A program made the translations under genes and the position numbers. From positions 1,860,001 to 1,924,000 of the forward strand of contig NC_088209.1 in the NCBI RefSeq assembly GCF_037126465.1: a DNA stretch of 64,000 bases, in the 5' to 3' direction. Shown in pieces: positions 44,801 through 59,631 of the stretch. The notes beneath the pieces are model-generated. The model ran no database searches, had not been told where the DNA came from, and saw only the letters and a program-made list of their open reading frames with translations. Position 1 is the stretch's first letter, and the number at the start of each line of letters is the position of its first letter. This DNA comes from Ornithodoros turicata (taxonomy: Eukaryota; Arthropoda; Arachnida; Ixodida; Argasidae).

Positions 44801-46884
44801 CATTTAATGACAAGAATTCGGCCCCCTTCCTTCTCATCGTTTCTCTTTGAAAACATGCGTGTATCCCCGATAGAGAATAACTGAAGAAGTTCATTTAATG
44901 ACAAGAATTCAGTGCCCTTCCTTCTCATCGTTTCTGTTTGAAAACATGCGTGTATCACCGATGGAGAACACCTGAAGAAGTGCATTTAATGCCAAGAATT
45001 CCGCCCCTTCCTTCTCATCGTTTCTGTTTGAAAACATGCGTGTATCCCAGATAGAGAACAACTGAAGAAGTGCATTTAATGACAAGAATTCAGTCCCCTT
45101 CTTCTCATCGTTTCTGTTTGAAAACATGCGTGTATCCCCGATAGAGAACACCTGAGGAAGTGCATTTAATGGCAAGAATTCAGTGCCCTTCCTTCTCATC
45201 GTTTCTGTTTGAAAACATGCGTGTATCCCCGATAGAGAACACCTGAAGAAGTGCATTTAATGACAAGAATTCAGTGCCCTTCCTTCTCATCGTTTCTGTT
45301 TGAAAACATGCGTGTATCCCAGATAGGGAACAACTGAAGAAGTGAATTTAATGACAAAAATTCATTCCGCTTCTTCTCATCGTTTCTGTTTGAAAACATG
45401 CGTGTATCCCCGATAGAGAACACCTGAAGAAGTGCATTTAATGACAAGAATTCAGTGCCCTTCCTTCTCATCGTTTCTGTTTGAAAACATGCGTGTATCC
45501 CCGATAGAGAATAACTGACGAAGTGCATTTAATGACAAGAATTCCGCCCCTTTCCTCCTCATCGTTTCTGTTTGAAAACATGCGTGTATCCCAGATAGGG
45601 AACAACTGAAGAAGTGCATTTAATGACAAGAATTCAGTCCCCTTCTTCTCATCGTTTCTGTTTGAAAACATGCGTGTATCCCGATAGAGAACACCTGAAG
45701 AAGTGCATTTAATGACAAGAATTCGGCCCCCTTCCTTCTCATCGTTTCTCTTTGAAAACATGCGTGTATCCCCGATAGAGAATAACTGAAGAAGTTCATT
45801 TAATGACAAGAATTCAGTGCCCTTCCTTCTCATCGTTTCTGTTTGAAAACATGCGTGTATCACCGATAGAGAACACCTGAAGAAGTGCATTTAATGCCAA
45901 GAATTCCGCCCCTTCCTTCTCATCGTTTCTGTTTGAAAACATGCGTGTATCCCCGATAGAGAACACCTGAAGAAGTGCATTTAATGACAAGAATTCAGTG
46001 CCCTTCCTTCTCATCGTTTTTGTTTGAAAACATGCGTGTATCCCCGATAGAGAATAACTGACGAAGTGCATTTAATGACAAGAATTCCGCCCCTTTCCTC
46101 CTCATCGTTTCTGTTTGAAAACATGCGTGTATCCCAGATAGGGAACAACTGAAGAAGTGCATTTAATGACAAGAATTCAGTCCCCTTCTTCTCATCGTTT
46201 CTGTTTGAAAACATGCGTGTATCCCCGATAGAGAACACCTGAAGAAGTGCATTTAATGCCAAGAATTCCGCCCCTTCCTTCTCATCGTTTCTGTTTGAAA
46301 ACATGCGTGTATCCCAGATAGGGAACAACTGAAGAAGTGCATTTAATGACAAGAATTCAGTCCCCTTCTTCTCATCGTTTCTGTTTGAAAACATGCGTGT
46401 ATCCCGATAGAGAACACCTGAAGAAGTGCATTTAATGGCAAGAATTCAGTGCCCTTCCTTCTCATCGTTTCTGTTTGAAAACACGCGTGTATCCCGATAG
46501 AGAACACCTGAAGAAGTGCATTTAATGACAAGAATTCCGCCCCCTTCCTTCTCATCGTTTCTGTTTCAAAACATGCGTGTATCCCCGATAGAGAATAACT
46601 GAAGAAGTTCATTTAATGACAAGAATTCAGTGCCCTTCCTTCTCATCGTTTCTGTTTGAAAACATGCGTGTATCACCGATAGAGAACACCTGAAGAAGTG
46701 CATTTAATGCCAAGAATTCCGCCCCTTCCTTCTCATCGTTTCTGTTTGAAAACATCCGTGTATCCCCGATAGAGAACACCTGAAGAAGTGCATTTAATGC
46801 CAAGAATTCCGCCCCCTGCCTTCTCATCGTTTCCGTTTGAAAACATGCGTGTATCCCCGATAGAGAACACCTGAAGAAGTGCAT
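41834..46884. repeat. Higher-order block duplication, period about 3980 bp
   Basis: 41834-42905 recurs at 45814-46884 with an offset of 3980, falling to 3979 bp (44 monomers), including the rare AACATCCGTG variant (42775 and 46752). A nested 995-bp copy (11 monomers) links 44276-44533 to 45271-45528. Confidence 0.8.
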
Positions 46885-49199
46885 TTAATGACAAGAATTC
46901 CGCCCCTTCCTTCTCATCGTTTCTGTTTGAAAACATGCGTGTATCCCCGATAGAGAACACCTGAAGAAGTGCATTTAATGACAAGAATTCAGTGCCCTTC
47001 CTTCTCATCGTTTCTGTTTGAAAACATGCGTGCATCCCCGATAGAGAGCACCTGAAGAAGTGCATTTAATGACAAGAATTCCGCCCCTTCCTTCTCATCG
47101 TTTCTGTTTGAAAACATGCGTGTATCCCCGATAGAGAACACCTGAAGAAGTGCATTTAATGACAAGAATTGAGTGCCCTTCCTTCTCATCGTTTCTGTTT
47201 GAAAACATGCGTGTATCCCGATACAGAACACCTGAAGAAGTGCATTTAATGACAAGAATTCCGCCCCTTCCTCCTCATCGTTTCTGTTTGAAAACATGCG
47301 TGTATCCCCGATAGAGAATACCTGAAGAAGTGCATTTAATGACAAGAATTCAGTGCCCTTCCTTCTCATCGTTTCTGTTTGAAAAGATGCGTGTATCCCC
47401 GATAGAGAACACCTGAAGAAGTGCATTTAATGACAAGAATTCAGTGCCCTTCCTTCTCATCGTTTCTCTTTTAAAAAATGCGTGTATCCCGATAGAGAAC
47501 ACCTGAAGAAGTGCATTTAATGACAAGAATTCAGTGCCCTTCCTTCTCATCGTTTCTGTTTGAAAACATGCGTGTATCCCAGATAGGGAACAACTGAAGA
47601 AGTGCATTTAATGACAAGAATTCATTCCGCTTCTTCTCATCGTTTCTGTTTGAAAACATGCGTGTATCCCCGATAGAGAACACCTGAAGAAGTGCATTTA
47701 ATGACAAGAATTCAGTGCCCTTCCTTCTCATCGTTTCTGTTTGAAAACATGCGTGTATCCCGATAGAGAACACCTGAAGAAGTGCATTTAATGACAAGAA
47801 TTCCGCCCCTTCCTTCTCATCGTTTCTGTTTGAAAACATGCGTGTATCACCGATAGAGAACACCTGAAGAAGTGCATTTAATGCCAAGAATTCCGCCCCT
47901 TTCCTCCTCATCGTTTCTGTTTGAAAACATGCGTGTATCCCAGATAGGGAACAACTGAAGAAGTGCATTTAATGACAAGAATTCAGTCCCCTTCTTCTCA
48001 TCGTTTCTGTTTGAAAACATGCGTGTATCCCCGATAGAGAACACCTGAAGAAGTGCATTTAATGGCAAGAATTCAGTGTCCTTCCTTCTCATCGTTTCTG
48101 TTTGAAAACACGCGTGTATCCCGATAGAAAACACCTGAAGAAGTGCATTTAATGACAAGAATTCCGCCCCTTCCTTCTCATCGTTTCTGTTTGAAAACAT
48201 GCGTGTATCCCCGATAGAGAATAACTGAAGAAGTTCATTTAATGACAAGAATTCAGTGCCCTTCCTTCTCATCGTTTCTGTTTGAAAACATGCGTGTATC
48301 ACCGATAGAGAACACCTGAAGAAGTGCATTTAATGCCAAGAATTCCGCCCCTTCCTTCGCATCGTTTCTGTTTGAAAACATGCGTGTATCCCAGATAGGG
48401 AACAACTGAAGAAGTGCATTTAATGACAAGAATTCAGTCCCCTTCTTCTCATCGTTTCTGTTTGAAAACATGCGTGTATCCCCGATAGAGAACACCTGAA
48501 GAAGTGCATTTAATGGCAAGAATTCAGTGCCCTTCCTTCTCATCGTTTCTGTTTGAAAACACGCGTGTATCCCGATAGAGAACACCTGAAGAAGTGCATT
48601 TAATGACAAGAATTCCGCCCCCTTCCTTCTCATCGTTTCTGTTTCAAAACATGCGTGTATCCCCGATAGAGAATAACTGAAGAAGTTCATTTAATGACAA
48701 GAATTCAGTGCCTTCCTTCTCATCGTTTCTGTTTGAAAACATGCGTGTATCACCGATAGAGAACACCTGAAGAAGTGCATTTAATGCCAAGAATTCCGCC
48801 CCTTCCTTCTCATCGTTTCTGTTTGAAAACATGCGTTATCCCCGATAGAGAACACCTGAAGAAGTGCATTTAATGCCAAGAATTCCGCCCCCTGCCTTCT
48901 CATCGTTTCCGTTTGAAAACATGCGTGTATCCCCGATAGAGAACACCTGAAGAAGTGCATTTAATGACAAGAATTCCGCCCCTTCCTTCTCATCGTTTCT
49001 GTTTGAAAACATGCGTGTATCCCCGATAGAGAACACCTGAAGAAGTGCATTTAATGACAAGAATTCCGCCCCCTTCCTCCTCATTGTTTCTGTTTGAAAA
49101 CATGCGTGTATCCCGATAGAGAACACCTGAAGAAGTGCATTTAATGACAAGAATTCCGCCCCTTCCTTCTCATCGTTTCTGTTTGAAAACATGCGTGTA

Positions 49200-52100
49200 T
49201 CACCGATAGAGAACACCTGAAGAAGTGCATTTAATGCCAAGAATTCCGCCCCCTGCCTTCTCATCGTTTCCGTTTGAAAACATGCGTGTATCCCCGATAG
49301 AGAACACCTGAAGAAGTGCATTTAATGACAAGAATTCCGCCCCTTCCTTCTCATCGTTTCTGTTTGAAAACATGCGTGTATCACCGATAGAGAACACCTG
49401 AAGAAATGCATTTAATGCTAAGAATTCCGCACCTTCCTTCTCATCGTTTCTGTTTGAAAACATGCGTGTATCACCGATAGAGAACACCTGAAGAAGTGCA
49501 TTTAATGCCAAGAATTCCGCCCCTTCCTTCTCATCGTTTCTGTTTGAAAACATGCGTGTATCACCGATAGAGAACACCTGAAGAAGTGCATTTAATGCCA
49601 AGAATTCCGCCCCCTGCCTTCTCATCGTTTCCGTTTGAAAACATGCGTGTATCCCCGATAGAGAACACCTGAAGAAGTGCATTTAATGACAAGAATTCCG
49701 CCCCTTCCTTCTCATCGTTTCTGTTTGAAAACATGCGTGTATCCCCGATAGAGAACACCTGAAGAAGTGCATTTAATGACAAGAATTCCGCCCCCTTCCT
49801 CCTCATCGTTTCTGTTTGAAAACATGCGTGTATCCCGATAGAGAACACCTGAAGAAGTGCATTTAATGACAAGAATTCCGCCCCTTCCTTCTCATCGTTT
49901 CTGTTTGAAAACATGCGTGTATCCCCGATAGAGAATAACTGAAGAAGTTCATTTAATGACAAGAATTCCGCCCCTTCCTTCTCATCGTTTCTGTTTGAAA
50001 ACATGCGTGTATCCCGATAGAGAACACCTGAAGAAGTGCATTTAATGACAAGAATTCCGCCCCTTCCTTCTCATCGTTTCTGTTTGAAAACATGCGTGTA
50101 TCCCCGATAGAGAACACCTGAAGAAGTTCATTTAATGACAAGAATTCCGCCCCTTCCTTCTCATCGTTTCTGTTTGAAAACATGCGTGTATCCCCGATAG
50201 AGAATAACTGAAGAAGTTCATTTAATGACAAGAATTCCGCCCCCTTCTTTCTCATCGTTTCTGTTTGAAAACATGCGTGTATCCCCGATAGAGAACACCT
50301 GAAGAAGTGCATTTAATGACAAGAATTCCGCCCCTTCCTCCTCATCGTTTCTGTTTGAAAACATGCGTGTATCCCCGATAGAGAACACCTGAAGAAGTGC
50401 ATTTAATGACAAGAATTCAGTGCCCTTCCTTCTCATCGTTTCTGTTTGAAAAGATGCGTGTATCCCCGATAGAGAACACCTGAAGAAGTGCATTTAATGA
50501 CAAGAATTCAGTGCCCTTCCTTCTCATCGTTTCTGTTTGAAAACATGCGTGTATCCCAGATAGGGAACAACTGAAGAAGTGCATTTAATGACAAGAATTC
50601 ATTCCGCTTCTTCTCATCGTTTCTGTTTGAAAACATGCGTGTATCCCCGATAGAGAACACCTGAAGAAGTGCATTTAATGCGAAGAATTCAGTGCCCTTC
50701 CTTCTCATCGTTTCTGTTTGAAAACATGCGTGTATCCCCGATAGAGAATAACTGAAGAAATGCATTTAATGACAAGAATTCCGCCCCTTTCCTCCTCATC
50801 GTTTCTGTTTAAAAACATGCGTGTATTCCAGATAGGGAACAACTGAAGAAGTGCATTTAATGACAAGAATTCAGTCCCCTTCTTCTCATCGTTTCTGTTT
50901 GAAAACATGCGTGTATCCCCGATAGAGAACACCTGAGGAAGTGCATTTAATGGCAAGAATTCAGTGCCCTTCCTTCTCATCGTTTCTGTTTGAAAACATG
51001 CGTGTATCCCCGATAGAGAACACCTGAAGAAGTGTATTTAATGACAAGAATTCAGTGCCCTTCCTTCTCATCGTTTCTGTTTGAAAACATGCGTGTATCC
51101 CGATAGAGAACACCTGAAGAAGTGCATTTAATGAGAAGAATTCCGCCCCCTTCCTCCTCATCGTTTCTGTTTGAAAACATGCGTGTATCCCCGATAGAGA
51201 ACACCTGAGGAAGTGCATTTAATGGCAAGAATTCAGTGCCCTTCCTTCTCATCGTTTCTGTTTGAAAACACGCGTGTATCCCGATAGAGAACACCTGAAG
51301 AAGTGCATTTAATGACAACAATTCCGCCCCCTTCCTTCTCATCGTTTCTCTTTGAAAACATGCGTGTATCCCCGATAGAGAATAACTGAAGAAGTTCATT
51401 TAATGACAAGAATTCAGTGCCCTTCCTTCTCATCGTTTCTGTTTGAAAACATGCGTGTATCACCGATAGAGAACACCTGAAGAAGTGCATTTAATGCCAA
51501 GAATTCCGCCCCTTCCTTCTCATCGTTTCTGTTTGAAAACATGCGTGTATCCCAGATAGGGAACAACTGAAGAAGTGCATTTAATGACAAGAATTCAGTC
51601 CCCTTCTTCTCATCGTTTCTGTTTGAAAACATGCGTGTATCACCGATAGAGAACACCTGAAGAAGTGCATTTAATGGCAAGAATTCAGTGCCCTTCCTTC
51701 TCATCGTTTCTGTTTGAAAACACGCGTGTATCCCGATAGAGAACACCTGAAGAAGTGCATTTAATGACAAGAATTCCGCCCCCTTCCTTCTCATCGTTTC
51801 TGTTTCAAAACATGCGTGTATCCCCGATAGAGAATAACTGAAGAAGTTCATTTAATGACAAGAATTCAGTGCCCTTCCTTCTCATCGTTTCTGTTTGAAA
51901 ACATGCGTGTATCACCGATAGAGAACACCTGAAGAAGTGCATTTAATGCCAAGAATTCCGCCCCTTCCTTCTCATCGTTTCTGTTTGAAAACATGCGTGT
52001 ATCCCAGATAGGGAACAACTGAAGAAGTGCATTTAATGACAAGAATTCAGTCCCCTTCTTCTCATCGTTTCTGTTTGAAAACATGCGTGTATCCCCGATA

Positions 52101-55100
52101 GAGAACACCTGAAGAAGTGCATTTAATGGCAAGAATTCAGTGCCCTTCCTTCTCATCGTTTCTGTTTGAAAACATGCGTGTATCACCGATAGAGAACACC
52201 TGAAGAAGTGCATTTAATGCCAAGAATTCCGCCCCTTCCTTCTCATCGTTTCTGTTTGAAAACATGCGTGTATCCCCGATAGAGAACACCTGAAGAAGTG
52301 CATTTAATGCCAAGAATTCCGCCCCCTGCCTTCTCATCGTTTCCGTTTGAAAACATGCCTGTATCCCCGATAGAGAACACCTGAAGAAGTGCATTTAATG
52401 ACAAGAATTCCGCCCCTTCCTTCTCATCGTTTCTGTTTGAAAACATGCGTGTATCCCCGATAGAGAACACCTGAAGAAGTGCATTTAATGACAAGAATTC
52501 CGCCCCCTTCCTCCTCATTGTTTCTGTTTGAAAACATGCGTGTATCCCGATAGAGAACACCTGAAGAAGTGCATTTAATGACAAGAATTCCGCCCCTTCC
52601 TTCTCATCGTTTCTGTTTGAAAACATGCGTGTATCACCGATAGAGAACACCTGAAGAAGTGCATTTAATGCCAAGAATTCCGCCCCCTGCCTTCTCATCG
52701 TTTCCGTTTGAAAACATGCGTGTATCCCCGATAGAGAACACCTGAAGAAGTGCATTTAATGACAAGAATTCCGCCCCTTCCTTCTCATCGTTTCTGTTTG
52801 AAAACATGCGTGTATCACCGATAGAGAACACCTGAAGAAGTGCATTTAATGCCAAGAATTCCGCCCCTTCCTTCTCATCGTTTCTGTTTGAAAACATGCG
52901 TGTATCACCGATAGAGAACACCTGAAGAAGTGCATTTAATGCCAAGAATTCCGCCCCTTCCTTCTCATCGTTTCTGTTTGAAAACATGCGTGTATCACCG
53001 ATAGAGAACACCTGAAGAAGTGCATTTAATGCCAAGAATTCCGCCCCCTGCCTTCTCATCGTTTCCGTTTGAAAACATGCGTGTATCCCCGATAGAGAAC
53101 ACCTGAAGAAGTGCATTTAATGACAAGAATTCCGCCCCTTCCTTCTCATCGTTTCTGTTTGAAAACATGCGTGTATCCCCGATAGAGAACACCTGAAGAA
53201 GTGCATTTAATGACAAGAATTCCGCCCCCTTCCTCCTCATCGTTTCTGTTTGAAAACATGCGTGTATCCCGATAGAGAACACCTGAAGAAGTGCATTTAA
53301 TGACAAGAATTCCGCCCCTTCCTTCTCATCGTTTCTGTTTGAAAACATGCGTGTATCCCCGATAGAGAATAACTGAAGAAGTTCATTTAATGACAAGAAT
53401 TCCGCCCCTTCCTTCTCATCGTTTCTGTTTGAAAACATGCGTGTATCCCGATAGAGAACACCTGAAGAAGTGCATTTAATGACAAGAATTCCGCCCCTTC
53501 CTTCTCATCGTTTCTGTTTGAAAACATGCGTGTATCCCCGATAGAGAATAACTGAAGAAGTTCATTTAATGACAAGAATTCCGCCCCCTTCTTTCTCATC
53601 GTTTCTGTTTGAAAACATGCGTGTATCCCCGATAGAGAACACCTGAAGAAGTGCATTTAATGACAAGAATTCCGCCCCCTTCCTCCTCATCGTTTCTGTT
53701 TGAAAACATGCGTGTATCCCGATAGAGAACACCTGAAGAAGTGCATTTAATGACAAGAATTCCGCCCCTTCCTTCTCATCGTTTCTGTTTGAAAACATGC
53801 GTGTATCCCCGATAGAGAACACCTGAAGAAGTGCATTTAATGACAAGAATTCCGCCCCTTCCTTCTCATCGTTTCTGTTTGAAAACATGCGTGTATCCCC
53901 GATAGAGAATAACTGAAGAAGTTCATTTAATGACAAGAATTCCGCCCCCTTCTTTCTCATCGTTTCTGTTTGAAAACATGCGTGTATCCCCGATAGAGAA
54001 CACCTGAAGAAGTGCATTTAATGACAAGAATTCCGCCCCTTCCTTCTCATCGTTTCTGTTTGAAAACATGCGTGTATCCCCGATAGAGAACACCTGAAGA
54101 AGTGCATTTAATGACAAGAATTGAGTGCCCTTCCTTCTCATCGTTTCTGTTTGAAAACATGCGTGTATCCCGATACAGAACACCTGAAGAAGTGCATTTA
54201 ATGACAAGAATTCCGCCCCTTCCTCCTCATCGTTTCTGTTTGAAAACATGCGTGTATCCCCGATAGAGAACACCTGAAGAAGTGCATTTAATGACAAGAA
54301 TTCAGTGCCCTTCCTTCTCATCGTTTCTGTTTGAAAAGATGCGTGTATCCCCGATAGAGAACACCTGAAGAAGTGCATTTAATGAGAAGAATTCAGTGCC
54401 CTTCCTTCTCATCGTTTCTGTTTGAAAACATGCGTGTATCCCAGATAGGGAACAACTGAAGAAGTGCATTTAATGACAAGAATTCATTCCGCTTCTTCTC
54501 ATCGTTTCTGTTTGAAAACATGCGTGTATCCCCGATAGAGAACACCTGAAGAAGTGCATTTAATGCGAAGAATTCAGTGCCCTTCCTTCTCATCGTTTCT
54601 GTTTGAAAACATGCGTGTATCCCCGATAGAGAATAACTGAAGAAATGCATTTAATGACAAGAATTCCGCCCCTTTCCTCCTCATCGTTCCTGTTTAAAAA
54701 CATGCGTGTATTCCAGATAGGGAACAACTGAAGAAGTGCATTTAATGACAAGAATTCAGTCCCCTTCTTCTCATCGTTTCTGTTTGAAAACATGCGTGTA
54801 TCCCCGATAGAGAACACCTGAGGAAGTGCATTTAATGGCAAGAATTCAGTGCCCTTCCTTCTCATCGTTTCTGTTTGAAAACATGCGTGTATCCCCGATA
54901 GAGAACACCTGAAGAAGTGTATTTAATGACAAGAATTCAGTGCCTTTCCTTCTCATCGTTTCTGTTTGAAAACATGCGTGTATCCCGATAGAGAACACCT
55001 GAAGAAGTGCATTTAATGAGAAGAATTCCGCCCCCTTCCTCCTCATCGTTTCTGCTTGAAAACATGCGTGTATCCCCGATAGAGAACACCTGAAGAAGTG

Positions 55101-55103
55101 CAT
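49200..55103. repeat. Two overlapping block duplications, 3434 and 3885 bp
   Basis: 49200-50004 recurs at 52634-53438 (offset 3434, 38 monomers). 50508-51218 recurs at 54393-55103 (offset 3885, 43 monomers). The change in offset means about five extra monomers lie between the blocks in the second copy. Confidence 0.8.
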
Positions 55104-56039
55104 TTAATGACAAGAATTCAGTGCCCTTCCTTCTCATCGTTTCTGTTTGAAAACATGCGTGTATCCCCGATAGAGAATAACTGACGAAGTGCATTTAATG
55201 ACAAGAATTCCGCCCCTTTCCTCCTCATCGTTTCTGTTTGAAAACATGCGTGTATCCCAGATAGGGAACAACTGAAGAAGTGCATTTAATGACAAGAATT
55301 CAGTCCCCTTCTTCTCATCGTTTCTGTTTGAAAACATGCGTGTATCCCCGATAGAGAACACCTGAAGAAGTGCATTTAATGGCAAGAATTCAGTGCCCTT
55401 CCTTCTCATCGTTTCTGTTTGAAAACACGCATGTATCCCGATAGAGAACACGTGAAGAAGTGCATTTAATTACAAGAATTCCGCCCCCTTCCTTCTCATC
55501 GTTTCTGTTTGAAAACATGCGTGTATCCCCGATAGAGAATAACTGAAGAAGTTCATTTAATGACAAGAATTCAATGCCCTTCCTTCTCATCGTTTCTGTT
55601 TGAAAACATGCGTGTATCACCGATAGAGAACACCTGAAGAAGTGCATTTAATGCCAAGAATTCCGCCCCTTCCTTCTCATCGTTTCTGTTTGAAAACATG
55701 CGTGTATCCCCGATAGAGAACACCTAAAGAAGTGCATTTAATGACAAGAATTCAGTGCCCTTCCTTCTCATCGTTTCTGTTTGAAAACATGCGTGTATCC
55801 CCGATAGAGAATAACTGAAGAAGTGCATTTAATGACAAGAATTCCGCCCCTTTCCTCCTCATCGTTTCTGTTTGAAAACATGCGTGTATTCCAGATAGGG
55901 AACAACTGAAGAAGTGCATTTAATGACAAGAATTCAGTCCCCTTCTTCTCATCGTTTCTGTTTGAAAACATGCGTGTATCCCCGATAGAGAACACCTGAG
56001 GAAGTGCATTTAATGGCAAGAATTCAGTGCCCTTCCTTC

Positions 56040-59000
56040 TCATCGTTTCTGTTTGAAAACATGCTTGTATCCCCGATAGAGAACACCTGAAGAAGTGCAT
56101 TTAATGACAAGAATACAGTGCCCTTCCTTCTCATCGTTTCTGTTTGAAAACATGCGTGTATCCCAGATAGGGAACAACTGAAGAAGTGAATTTAATGACA
56201 AGAATTCATTCCGCTTCTTCTCATCGTTTCTGTTTGAAAACATGCGTGTATCCCCGATAGAGAACACCTGAAGAAGTGCATTTAATGGCAAGAATTCAGT
56301 GCCCTTCCTTCTCATCGTTTCTGTTTGAAAACACGCGTGTATCCCGATAGAGAACACCTGAAGAAGTGCATTTAATGACAAGAATTCCGCCCCCTTCCTT
56401 CTCATCGTTTCTGTTTGAAAACATGCGTGTATCCCCGATAGAGAATAACTGAAGAAGTTCATTTAATGACAAGAATTCAGTGCCCTTCCTTCTCATCGTT
56501 TCTGTTTGAAAACATGCGTGTATCACCGATAGAGAACACCTGAAGAAGTGCATTTAATGCCAAGAATTCCGCCCCTTCCTTCTCATCGTTTCTGTTTGAA
56601 AACATGCTTGTATCCCCGATAGAGAACACCTGAAGAAGTGCATTTAATGGCAAGAATTCAGTGCCCTTCCTTCTCATCGTTTCTGTTTGAAAACACGCGT
56701 GTATCCCGATAGAGAACACCTGAAGAAGTGCATTTAATGACAAGAATTCCGCCCCTTTCCTCCTCATCGTTTCTGTTTGAAAACATGCGTGTATTCCAGA
56801 TAGGGAACAACTGAAGAAGTGCATTTAATGACAAGAATTCAGTCCCCTTCTTCTCATCGTTTCTGTTTGAAAACATGCGTGTATCCCCGATAGAGAACAC
56901 CTGAAGAAGTGCATTTAATGACAAGAATTCAGTGCCCTTCCTTCTCATCGTTTCTGTTTGAAAACATGCGTGTATCCCCGATAGAGAATAACTGACGAAG
57001 TGCATTTAATGACAAGAATTCCGCCCCTTTCCTCCTCATCGTTTCTGTTTGAAAACACGCGTGTATCCCAGATAGGGAACAACTGAAGAAGTGCATTTAA
57101 TGACAAGAATTCAGTCCCCTTCTTCTCATCGTTTCTGTTTGAAAACATGCGTGTATCCCCGATAGAGAACACCTGAAGAAGTGCATTTAATGGCAAGAAT
57201 TCAGTGCCCTTCCTTCTCATCGTTTCTGTTTGAAAACACGCGTGTATCCCGATAGAGAACACCTGAAGAAGTGCATTTAATGACAAGAATTCCGCCCCCT
57301 TCCTTCTCATCGTTTCTGTTTGAAAACATGCGTGTATCCCCGATAGAGAATAACTGAAGAAGTTCATTTAATGACAAGAATTCAGTGCCCTTCCTTCTCA
57401 TCGTTTCTGTTTGAAAACATGCGTGTATCACCGATAGAGAACACCTGAAGAAGTGCATTTAATGCCAAGAATTCCGCCCCTTCCTTCTCATCGTTTCTGT
57501 TTGAAAACATGCTTGTATCCCCGATAGAGAACACCTGAAGAAGTGCATTTAATGACAAGAATTCAGTGCCCTTCCTTGTCATCGTTTCTGTTTGAAAACA
57601 TGCGTGTGTCCCGATGGAGAACACCTGGAGAAGTGCATTTAATGACAAGAATTCCGCCCCCTTCCTCCTCATCGTTTCTCTTTTAAAACATGCGTGTATC
57701 CCCGATAGAGAACACCTGAAGAAGTGCATTTAATGACAAGAATTCAGTGCCCTTCCTTCTCATCGTTTCTGTTTGAAAACATGCGTGTATCCCCGATAGA
57801 GAACACCTGAAGAAGTGCATTTAATGACAAGAATTCCGCCCCTTTCCTCCTCATCGTTTCTGTTTGAAAACATGCGTGTATTCCAGATAGGGAACAACTG
57901 AAGAAGTGCATTTAATGACAAGAATTGAGTCCCCTTCTTCTCATCGTTTCTGTTTGAAAACATGCGTGTATCCCCGATAGAGAACACCTGAGGAAGTGCA
58001 TTTAATGGCAAGAATTCAGTGCCCTTCCTTCTCATCGTTTCTGTTTGAAAACATGCTTGTATCCCCGATAGAGAACACCTGAAGAAGTGCATTTAATGAC
58101 AAGAATACAGTGCCCTTCCTTCTCATCGTTTCTGTTTGAAAACATGCGTGTATCCCAGATAGGGAACAACTGAAGAAGTGAATTTAATGACAAGAATTCA
58201 TTCCGCTTCTTCTCATCGTTTCTGTTTGAAAACATGCGTGTATCCCCGATAGAGAACACCTGAAGAAGTGCATTTAATGGCAAGAATTCAGTGCCCTTCC
58301 TTCTCATCGTTTCTGTTTGAAAACACGCGTGTATCCCGATAGAGAACACCTGAAGAAGTGCATTTAATGACAAGAATTCCGCCCCCTTCCTTCTCATCGT
58401 TTCTGTTTGAAAACATGCGTGTATCCCCGATAGAGAATAACTGAAGAAGTTCATTTAATGACAAGAATTCAGTGCCCTTCCTTCTCATCGTTTCTGTTTG
58501 AAAACATGCTTGTATCCCCGATAGAGAACACCTGAAGAAGTGCATTTAATGGCAAGAATTCAGTGCCCTTCCTTCTCATCGTTTCTGTTTGAAAACACGC
58601 GTGTATCCCGATAGAGAACACCTGAAGAAGTGCATTTAATGACAAGAATTCCGCCCCTTTCCTCCTCATCGTTTCTGTTTGAAAACATGCGTGTATTCCA
58701 GATAGGGAACAACTGAAGAAGTGCATTTAATGACAAGAATTCAGTCCCCTTCTTCTCATCGTTTCTGTTTGAAAACATGCGTGTATCCCCGATAGAGAAC
58801 ACCTGAAGAAGTGCATTTAATGACAAGAATTCAGTGCCCTTCCTTCTCATCGTTTCTGTTTGAAAACATGCGTGTATCCCCGATAGAGAATAACTGACGA
58901 AGTGCATTTAATGACAAGAATTCCGCCCCTTTCCTCCTCATCGTTTCTGTTTGAAAACACGCGTGTATCCCAGATAGGGAACAACTGAAGAAGTGCATTT

Positions 59001-59631
59001 AATGACAAGAATTCAGTCCCCTTCTTCTCATCGTTTCTGTTTGAAAACATGCGTGTATCCCCGATAGAGAACACCTGAAGAAGTGCATTTAATGGCAAGA
59101 ATTCAGTGCCCTTCCTTCTCATCGTTTCTGTTTGAAAACACGCGTGTATCCCGATAGAGAACACCTGAAGAAGTGCATTTAATGACAAGAATTCCGCCCC
59201 CTTCCTTCTCATCGTTTCTGTTTGAAAACATGCGTGTATCCCCGATAGAGAATAACTGAAGAAGTTCATTTAATGACAAGAATTCAGTGCCCTTCCTTCT
59301 CATCGTTTCTGTTTGAAAACATGCGTGTATCACCGATAGAGAACACCTGAAGAAGTGCATTTAATGCCAAGAATTCCGCCCCTTCCTTCTCATCGTTTCT
59401 GTTTGAAAACATGCTTGTATCCCCGATAGAGAACACCTGAAGAAGTGCATTTAATGACAAGAATTCAGTCCCCTTCCTTGTCATCGTTTCTGTTTGAAAA
59501 CATGCGTGTGTCCCGATGGAGAACACCTGGAGAAGTGCATTTAATGACAAGAATTCCGCCCCCTTCCTCCTCATCGTTTCTCTTTTAAAACATGCGTGTA
59601 TCCCCGATAGAGAACACCTGAAGAAGTGCAT
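56040..59631. repeat. Block duplication, period 1992 then 1902 bp
   Basis: 56040-56700 recurs with offset 1992 and 56945-57729 with offset 1902, a one-monomer loss in the second copy. The TCCTTGTCATCG plus CGATGGAGAACACCTGGAG variant pair inside this block (57570-57640, 59475-59540) is also found at 36690-36750, about 21 kb away. Confidence 0.8.
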